DNA of 10,665 nucleotides, taken from positions 1-10,665 of the forward strand of contig JAAZGM010000222.1 of NCBI GenBank assembly GCA_012511245.1. Direction: 5' to 3'. The stretch comes from Methanomicrobiales archaeon. GTDB lineage: Archaea > Halobacteriota > Methanomicrobia > Methanomicrobiales > Methanoculleaceae. The translations under genes were made by a program, and so were the position numbers. The notes beneath the pieces were generated by a model. The model was given only the letters and a program-made list of their open reading frames with translations, was not told the DNA's origin and ran no database searches. Of the stretch, positions 6,036-10,665 are shown one piece after another (the first letter of the stretch is position 1; every line of letters starts with the position of its first letter).

Positions 6036-7931
6036 TCATACCGGGCGCAGACGGAGCGCCTCGCCCTCGTTGTAGCGCTTGATCATCTCCTGGGCGATCG
6101 TGCTGTTCTTCGCAAGAAGGATATCACCCTCCTCGTTCACCGTTGCCGTGAAGAGATACTCTTTCCCGGCGAAGACATCCACGATCTTGCCTTTGTTCTC
6201 GAGGGAGACGATCGTCAGCTGTTTCTTGTCGAGACGGATCTTGATACCGCCGGCAAGGTGCATCTCCTCCTCGACAGGTTTCTGTGCCTCGAGTTCGCTC
6301 CTCGGCCGGATATCGATCCCGATGCCCAGTTTGTTCACAATCGCAAGAACGTTCTTGCCGCCCTTCCCGATCGCTGCCGGGACGTCTCTGTCGTCGATGT
6401 AGACGACGGCCTTGTTGTCGCTGATGATCCTGGCCTCGACCGGGCCGCTCGTATACCGCCCGATCTCGCGCTGGACCTCCTTCTCTGCGACTTTCCAGGA
6501 GACATTTTCCCCGGGTTTTGCTGCTGCCGGTGCGCCGGCAATCGGTTCAGGGGGTGCAACGGCGACCTCTCCATCGTTCTCCTTCGAGGCGATCGGCATC
6601 ACCAGAGTCTCTCCCTCGTAACGGAAGATCTCGAACTCAGGCTCCTGCCGGGCATGGTCGCGAACGACGATCACCGGCCGGATATGTGCATCGCCAGGCA
6701 TCCCCTCAGGAGCCTTGATCGTCATATCGAGGTCGTAAATCTTTGCGATCGTGCCCTGGGCGACGTAGATGATGGTGTTGACGATCTGCGGCAGGATGCT
6801 GTAGTCCACGCGGTTGCAGAACCGCCTGAGGCAGTCCTGCACCTCCATCGCGTGCACCACGCCGACCATGTTCATCCCGGCAAGGCGCATATCCGCATAG
6901 ACGTTGAAGTCCTCGTTTTTGCGGAGTTCGTCAAAGATCACGTAGTCGGGCCTGACGAGCAGGAGGGCCTCGGCGGTGTTTGCCATGCTCCCCTCGAGCG
7001 CCGTATACTGGGTGATGTGATCGGGCACCTGCAGGTCGCGCGGCGCCTCCATCGTCTTCACAACGAAGTTGTTATCGGCAAGGAACGTCGCAAGACCCTG
7101 GGCAAGGGTGGTCTTCCCCGATCCCGGGGGTCCCGCGATAAGGAGGCCGCAGCGGTTCCCGAGGATCCGCTTCTTGATCTCCGGCGCCATGCTGTAATCG
7201 TCGAGTTCGAGGTCGACGAGCGGCCGAACGACCGTGATCTCCATCCCGTCCGCGAACGGCCGCCGGGCAATCGATATCCGGAGCGATCCGATCTGGACGA
7301 CTGTTATACCCCGTTTCTCGAGCTCGATGAAACCATCAGGATCGCGTTTCGCCCGCTCAAGGAGTTCCTGCGCCATGGCCTTGAGTTCGTACTCGGCCAT
7401 CGGTGCGTCCCGGAGGGTCACAAGACGAGTATCCTGGAACTGGCCGATCTTTGCCACAGGTGGAGCCCGCTCCTTGAGCGTGATCGCTACGGTATCCTCA
7501 TCGAGGTACTGGTCGATCGCAAGCGGTGAAAAGTCGCCGATCTGTGGCCGCAGATAGGTGACATCAAGCCCTTTCGCCTTCGCCACTTCCGCCTGCACGA
7601 GATCGCTCGTGATGAACCGTGCATCGTGGTCGATCGCAACGTTCCGGATAAGAGCATCGATCTCGCCTCCACTGGAAAGTTTCACCTGGTCAAGGCTCGG
7701 GCGTTCTCCGGTAAACCGGAGCTCGATGATACCCTCGCCCGACATCTGGAAGAGTTCCTGGAGTTCGGTCAGACCGGAAAACCCTATCTCTCGTCCCTGA
7801 TTCGCCTGGGCCTCCAGCTCGGCGACGACGGCCTCCGGTATGATTATTGTTGCGCCCTTATATTCGCCTGTTTTTATCAGCGATGTTATGCGCCCGTCTA
7901 TCACGACGCTTGTATCGGGTACAATTTTCAT
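6036..7931 (-). CDS. PIN-domain / VirB11-PilT-like ATPase with C-terminal KH domain
   Basis: A 631-aa archaeal protein of the PINc/VapC-like ATPase family. Residues 1 to about 130 form a PIN nuclease-like domain with the four acidic positions present: D6 (VPDTSVVIDG), E38, D92 and D110 (FITSD). A central P-loop ATPase related to secretion/retraction ATPases follows, with Walker A GPPGSGKTT at 267-275 and Walker B-like YVIFDELRKN. Near the C-terminus a KH-type RNA-binding motif, VPAAIGKGGKNVLAIVNK, has its GKGG loop at 522-525. The intact acidic set suggests nuclease activity, and the KH domain suggests an RNA target; both are family-based inferences. GGTGAT (complement of 7937-7942) precedes the ATG by 5 nt. 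It sits between hisI (23 nt upstream) and leuS. The segment around 450-490 is Ala/Pro-rich and is probably a linker before the KH part. Confidence 0.93.
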   Translation of the reverse strand: MKIVPDTSVVIDGRITSLIKTGEYKGATIIIPEAVVAELEAQANQGREIGFSGLTELQELFQMSGEGIIELRFTGERPSLDQVKLSSGGEIDALIRNVAIDHDARFITSDLVQAEVAKAKGLDVTYLRPQIGDFSPLAIDQYLDEDTVAITLKERAPPVAKIGQFQDTRLVTLRDAPMAEYELKAMAQELLERAKRDPDGFIELEKRGITVVQIGSLRISIARRPFADGMEITVVRPLVDLELDDYSMAPEIKKRILGNRCGLLIAGPPGSGKTTLAQGLATFLADNNFVVKTMEAPRDLQVPDHITQYTALEGSMANTAEALLLVRPDYVIFDELRKNEDFNVYADMRLAGMNMVGVVHAMEVQDCLRRFCNRVDYSILPQIVNTIIYVAQGTIAKIYDLDMTIKAPEGMPGDAHIRPVIVVRDHARQEPEFEIFRYEGETLVMPIASKENDGEVAVAPPEPIAGAPAAAKPGENVSWKVAEKEVQREIGRYTSGPVEARIISDNKAVVYIDDRDVPAAIGKGGKNVLAIVNKLGIGIDIRPRSELEAQKPVEEEMHLAGGIKIRLDKKQLTIVSLENKGKIVDVFAGKEYLFTATVNEEGDILLAKNSTIAQEMIKRYNEGEALRLRPV

Positions 7932-7954
7932 AAAAAATCACCATAGTTATGAGG

Positions 7955-8320
7955 TCATTCACCCTTATTAGCGTATACCTTCTCCGGATCGAAGACCGTT
8001 CCAGCAATCTCCTCTCCATCGACCGTTCGGTAGAAACACGAGATATGACCGGTATGGCAGGCAGCGCCGATCTGCTCCACCTCGTAGAGAGCGGCGTCTT
8101 CGTCGCAGTCGACAAGAATGCGGCAGATTTTCTGGAAATGTCCGCTTTCCTCTCCTTTCTTCCAGATCTTCTGTCTGCTCCTGCTGTAATAGTGCGCATA
8201 TCCGGTGGTCCTGGTGAGTTCCAACGCCTCTGCGTTTGCGTAGGCGAGCATCAGGACATCACGTGTCTTCTTCTCCTGCACAACGACAGGCACCAATCCG
8301 TCCTTGAACCGTATCTCCAT
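7955..8320 (-). CDS. hisI: Phosphoribosyl-AMP cyclohydrolase
   Basis: HisI hydrolyses phosphoribosyl-AMP to ProFAR, the third step of histidine synthesis, in the cytosol. The 121-aa length is that of a monofunctional archaeal HisI without the fused HisE pyrophosphohydrolase. The signature regions are all present: SRSRQKIWKKGEESGHFQ at 46-63, DCDEDA at 71-76 (metal-binding aspartates D71, D73, D75), and ACHTGHISCFYR at 87-98. Zinc-ligand cysteines correspond to C72, C88 and C95. The gene lies 6 nt after the prepilin peptidase stop and 23 nt before the PIN-ATPase. It is therefore detached from other his genes, at least within this window. The upstream ribosome-binding site is poor, so translation may be coupled to the preceding gene. 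Confidence 0.97.
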   Translation of the reverse strand: MEIRFKDGLVPVVVQEKKTRDVLMLAYANAEALELTRTTGYAHYYSRSRQKIWKKGEESGHFQKICRILVDCDEDAALYEVEQIGAACHTGHISCFYRTVDGEEIAGTVFDPEKVYANKGE

Positions 8321-8326
8321 ATCTGT

Positions 8327-9133
8327 TCACATTCCCGCTATAGCCTTCATGATTACAAAGAGAATATATCCCATGAACAATGCAGTCAGGAATCCCGCTG
8401 TGATCGGTATGATGAATGGAATACCGTAGGATATCCAGACCCTGCCGGCCTTCTGATAGAGGGCAAGCTCCCTCTCGTAGTCTTCCGGGTGCAGCCTGAG
8501 ATCTTTTGTGTAGAGCCGCCGTTCCCCCCGCACGATACGCCCGAGCGATTCTGTAAATCCGACGAACCGCCTGGCCAGCCTGCCATCCTCTCCCTCCTCG
8601 ATATCCTCCATAACGAAACCGAACTCGTTCTGGATCGATCTCCCGTCAACGGGAAACCCGAAGAAGAGGCAGGGCAACGGCGCCCGGTTCCCTTCCACGA
8701 TGTTCTTTGCGAAGATTGCAAGGGGTGCTACGATGTTGATGAGCACAGCGTTCGTCAATACGCTAAATGGGAAGAAACCAAGAGGCGATGCGCCGAGATA
8801 TGGCTCAAACGGGTAAAATGGGATGCACGCGGTTATGATGATGAGGGCATACGCATCCGCTCCCCCAAAGAGATTTGCAGCCTGGAAGAAGTAAAAAAAT
8901 CCACAGAAGACCACAACCAGAATAAGGTACGCCGCTGCTGCCTGCCAGTCTGCAAGAATGGTCAATCCATACACCCATATGGCCGCTGGAATCGCGATCA
9001 CAAGTGCAGGCCGCCATGTTTTGTGGGGCACCCGCCGTTCTTTTGCGTCCAGGATGGATGCATATATGAGCGTGATCCCTATTGCCGTCGCTGCAATCAT
9101 GAGAGGGACACTTACCACGGGCGAAAGAATCAT
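8327..9133 (-). CDS. A24-family archaeal prepilin/prearchaellin peptidase (FlaK/EppA-like)
   Basis: A 268-aa integral membrane aspartic protease that would remove class III signal peptides from archaellin or type IV pilin-like precursors at the cytoplasmic side of the membrane. The two catalytic aspartates are D29 (YASILDAKERRVP) and D93 in the GxGD-like motif GGAD (residues 90-93), which carries Ala in place of the x-D spacing seen in bacterial GxGD. Hydrophobic segments lie near 5-28, 42-60, 66-83, 92-110, 118-143 and 236-262, giving about six transmembrane helices as in FlaK. A charged soluble region of about 90 residues (145-235) separates the last two. ATG 9131-9133 is the first start after an in-frame stop. 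No Shine-Dalgarno sequence is near it. Whether it serves archaella or pili cannot be told, because no substrate gene is in the window. Confidence 0.9.
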   Translation of the reverse strand: MILSPVVSVPLMIAATAIGITLIYASILDAKERRVPHKTWRPALVIAIPAAIWVYGLTILADWQAAAAYLILVVVFCGFFYFFQAANLFGGADAYALIIITACIPFYPFEPYLGASPLGFFPFSVLTNAVLINIVAPLAIFAKNIVEGNRAPLPCLFFGFPVDGRSIQNEFGFVMEDIEEGEDGRLARRFVGFTESLGRIVRGERRLYTKDLRLHPEDYERELALYQKAGRVWISYGIPFIIPITAGFLTALFMGYILFVIMKAIAGM

Positions 9134-9205
9134 GGGCGGGTACTCTATTTGCCTGACCTCTCTTATTTCTGGCGATCATTCCTTGCAGGGGATCATGGCC
9201 GTTTT

Positions 9206-9213
9206 GATATATT
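9206..9213 (-). promoter_or_regulatory. TATA-like box for the peptidase-hisI-ATPase-leuS cluster
   Basis: The minus strand reads AATATATC, followed by CAAAAC-like sequence on the same side. It predicts a start near 9184 and a leader of about 50 nt before the ATG at 9133. It is the best TATA match upstream of the cluster. Confidence 0.45.
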
Positions 9214-9394
9214 CTCCCGGTTGATCCAGTCCAGAACGGACATTCATCGGCGACTGGAACGATTCAGGAACTCCGTCCCTCCGACAGCAGCCCACAGGGC
9301 AAATACTCACAAGAGGTGTCCAGGAACAAATAGCCCTTTATTGATACCCAAATACGCCCTATTCCAGAGAATATTTGTTAAAATCCAGATTCCA

Positions 9395-9443
9395 CTATCA
9401 CAAGGTATTAATAATAGCATACTGATGTGATATATTGTGATAG
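9395..9443. repeat. Three phased TGTGATA sites, putative operator
   Basis: CTATCACAA (9395-9403) and TTGTGATAG (9435-9443) are perfect 9-bp inverted copies. The core TGTGATA occurs three times: inverted at 9396-9402, direct at 9426-9432 and direct at 9436-9442. Offsets are 10, 30 and 40 bp, so all copies are in helical phase. The two direct copies overlap the TATA-like box of the downstream plus-strand pair. This arrangement is what a dimeric or cooperative DNA-binding regulator would use, but the regulator is unknown. Confidence 0.55.
9430..9436 (+). promoter_or_regulatory. TATA-like box for the 213-aa gene
   Basis: ATATATT lies between and partly within the two direct TGTGATA copies. It predicts a transcription start near 9458-9462 and a leader of about 40 nt. 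Protein bound at the repeats would compete with TBP here, so repression is the simplest reading. The assignment is inferred from position and composition. Confidence 0.45.
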
Positions 9444-9458
9444 GGGGTAAAAAACCCC
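9444..9458. other. Small G/C-stem hairpin at the predicted transcription start
   Basis: GGGGT pairs with ACCCC around an AAAAA loop. It immediately abuts the last TGTGATA copy and lies at or just before the predicted transcription start. No T-tract follows, so it is not a standard terminator. Its role is unknown and a 5-bp stem could be coincidental. Confidence 0.35.
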
Positions 9459-9501
9459 TTTCCGGCATGGAAACTACAGAGCAACGTACCTGAAGATCTA
9501 C

Positions 9502-10143
9502 ATGGACATAAACGACCTAATGGACGAAGTCCTTCGACAGTCGGCGAACGAAGGATGCTTCAGTCTTGATGAGTTACTGCATTACAATCGTCACAGTGAT
9601 CCCCTGACCGGAATAGGAGTTTCAAAAGATGAAAAACAGGTATTTTACCTGTTTCTCACCGAGGGCGAGCCAGATGGCGCCATATTTATCGATAGGATGG
9701 GGACGCTCTTTGGTGATTCAGCCGCCCTGCGCCTGACCGGAGAGGAGGAATTCGAACTCTTCCGGGTGGCGCCGCCTGTTGTCGATGCGCTGGTCTCAAG
9801 GTGCAGAGTCTTTGACAAAAGCCACCTGAGGAAGAACGGTCGCCTCGATATCCCGACAGTCGGCACACTTACCCGGCAACGGATAGGGGTGCTCTGCCTT
9901 ATCGTGCGCAACGGCCGTATGCCGTTTGCCGGAGCCCATGTCACAATCAGGAAGGGAAAACTCGTGATGACGAGTGATGTGACGGATTCTGCGGGAAAAG
10001 TCTGTTTTCGATTGCTCAACGGGCGTTACATGTGCGTGATCTCGGATCGCATCGGGGAGCGGGCACGACGTATCGTCGAGTTCTATGAGCCTCAGGCTGA
10101 GAAACACATAGATGTTGGGGGTACCGGGGATGAGTCCCAGTAA
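9502..10143 (+). CDS. Uncharacterised 213-aa protein with C-terminal beta-sandwich-like segment
   Basis: I do not recognise a named family. The N-terminal 30 residues are helical and acidic (MDINDLMDEVLRQSANEGCF). Residues 47-80 show alternating strands with glycines (FYLFLTEGEPDGAIFID, then GTLFGDSAAL), loosely like small domains reading 'G-x-L-x-F-x-G'. Residues 128-185 resemble a carboxypeptidase-regulatory-like or transthyretin-like fold: PFAGAHVTIRKG, then SDVTDSAGKVCFRLLNGRY. There is no signal peptide or transmembrane segment, so it is probably cytosolic. ATG 9502 is the first start compatible with the domain pattern, although no good Shine-Dalgarno sequence precedes it. The next gene overlaps its last 14 nt in another frame, implying a shared transcript and a linked role. 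The gene is preceded by the phased TGTGATA sites. Confidence 0.8.
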   Translation: MDINDLMDEVLRQSANEGCFSLDELLHYNRHSDPLTGIGVSKDEKQVFYLFLTEGEPDGAIFIDRMGTLFGDSAALRLTGEEEFELFRVAPPVVDALVSRCRVFDKSHLRKNGRLDIPTVGTLTRQRIGVLCLIVRNGRMPFAGAHVTIRKGKLVMTSDVTDSAGKVCFRLLNGRYMCVISDRIGERARRIVEFYEPQAEKHIDVGGTGDESQ

Positions 10144-10665
10144 TGATGAAGAACGTGAGTTGATAGCAGCGGTCAGGAGCCTTCTTGCACAACCCGGGAC
10201 GCTGGGGATGGGCAGGGAAGAGGCCACGGCAAAGGGTGAAGATACAGACTCGCTCACTCTGGAAGTGGATGTGCAAAGAGATACGATCCCGGAGACTGCC
10301 GATGAGGTGAACGAACATCCGGAACTATCACCTCTCCAGAGAGAAGACAGTGTAGATGTCGGTCCGCTAGCCGATACGGCGGCAAAACCAGGCGACTCAG
10401 CCGAACCACTCAAATTTGCCGAAAAAAACCCTGTGCGGGCATTTTTCGATTGGTTCACCCAGATAAAACCAGGATACGACGAAAAACCCGCAATCACCCC
10501 CCCGGTTGAGACGCAGGCCCCCCATAGTCAGCCGGAACCATCACCCCCAGAGACTGAACAGAGCACAGACGTCCGTTCACTCATCGATGCGGTTGCAAAA
10601 CTTGGCAGTTCCGCCGAATCGCGCAAACCAGCCGAGAAAGATCCTGTCCGGGTGCTCCTTAATCG
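10130..10665 (+). CDS. Repeat-containing Pro/Glu-rich hypothetical protein (runs off window)
   Basis: The frame opens at ATG 10130-10132 inside the last codons of the preceding gene and remains open to the window end (178 complete codons). GGGGGT at 10117-10122 lies 7 nt before the ATG and serves as a ribosome-binding site. The N-terminus (DEERELIAAVRSLLAQPG) may be a short helix. What follows is rich in Pro, Glu, Asp, Ser, Thr and Ala and probably disordered. A 35-residue unit occurs twice with a 71-residue period, each containing AEK[N/D]PVR followed by four hydrophobic or Asp/Asn residues. No signal peptide or membrane helix is visible in this part. The function is unknown; the layout suggests a scaffold or linker region leading to a domain beyond the window. 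Confidence 0.8.
   Translation, partial: MSPSNDEERELIAAVRSLLAQPGTLGMGREEATAKGEDTDSLTLEVDVQRDTIPETADEVNEHPELSPLQREDSVDVGPLADTAAKPGDSAEPLKFAEKNPVRAFFDWFTQIKPGYDEKPAITPPVETQAPHSQPEPSPPETEQSTDVRSLIDAVAKLGSSAESRKPAEKDPVRVLLN
10346..10663 (+). repeat. 35-residue protein repeat, two copies, 213-bp period
   Basis: Codons at 10346-10450 and 10559-10663 encode aligned 35-residue units with 18 identical positions by eye and no gaps. Conserved parts are S-x-D-V-x2-L-x-D near the start, AK-x-G-x-SAE in the middle and AEK-x-PVR near the end. The offset is exactly 71 codons. The DNA copies differ at many third positions, so the duplication is not very recent, or the repeats are under protein-level constraint. 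Confidence 0.75.

Larger units (their letters stand above)
9134..9501. other. Intergenic region between divergent gene clusters
   Basis: 368 bp without a supported gene. It is AT-richer than its surroundings and holds a minus-strand TATA-like box near 9206-9213, the TGTGATA repeat cluster at 9395-9443, a second TATA-like box at 9430-9436 and a small hairpin at 9444-9458. Bases 9215-9390 show nothing I can assign; a long antisense ORF crossing this area is a shadow of the genes on the other strand. Confidence 0.7.

Noticed and set aside
6258..7529. 423-codon open frame on the plus strand
   Set aside because: Antisense to the PIN-ATPase gene. The translation has no recognisable domain and antisense-like composition.
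7949..9430. 493-codon open frame on the plus strand spanning hisI and the peptidase gene
   Set aside because: It crosses two well-identified minus-strand genes and a promoter region, and its translation is low-quality, rich in Arg, Cys and His.
9395..9443. CRISPR-like or iteron origin interpretation of the TGTGATA repeats
   Set aside because: The copies are only 7-9 bp, number three, include an inverted copy, and have no uniform spacers. No Cas, Cdc6/Orc or replication gene is nearby.
9796..10497. 233-codon minus-strand frame opposite the two uncharacterised plus-strand genes
   Set aside because: Ser-rich translation typical of an antisense shadow. The plus-strand frames have overlapping stop/start organisation and a ribosome-binding site.

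Overview
The window looks like a chromosomal segment of a high-GC methanogenic archaeon of the order Methanomicrobiales, probably close to Methanoculleus. This is an inference. It rests on an archaeal-type leucyl-tRNA synthetase, a PIN-domain/VirB11-PilT-like ATPase with a KH domain, a PAC2-family protein next to DUF473, a DUF5611 protein, an archaeal A24 prepilin peptidase, and TATA-like promoters.

Layout. Positions 1-1039 carry two minus-strand genes: the start of a probable NUDIX NAD(+) diphosphatase (cut by the window edge) and a flavodoxin-plus-two-[4Fe-4S] protein of the EFR1 type. A tRNA-Arg(UCU) gene follows at 1236-1310, also minus. DUF473 and a PAC2-family protein form a tight minus-strand pair (1389 to about 2500). 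They diverge from a DUF5611 gene on the plus strand at 2558-2881, and the two start regions share about 60 bp of AT-rich DNA. Between DUF5611 and leuS lie a probable terminator, a small minus-strand ORF with coding-like codon use, and the T-tracts that probably end the leuS transcript.

Positions 3223-9133 are one compact minus-strand cluster, transcribed in the order A24 prepilin peptidase, hisI, PIN-ATPase-KH protein, leuS, with gaps of 6, 23 and 35 nt. It joins pilin/archaellin processing, histidine synthesis, a putative RNA-acting ATPase and leucine charging. The spacing suggests one transcript, but there is no evident shared pathway.

A 368-bp non-coding stretch (9134-9501) separates this cluster from a plus-strand pair that overlaps by 14 nt. 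The first gene encodes a 213-aa protein with a possible small beta-sandwich domain at its C-terminus. The second runs off the window and encodes a protein with a 35-residue repeat at a 71-residue period. Upstream of this pair are three copies of TGTGATA (one inverted), spaced at multiples of 10 bp and flanking a TATA-like box. This looks like an operator. The pair and its promoter are the least explained part of the window. I found no CRISPR array, insertion sequence, rRNA gene or recognisable phage gene.
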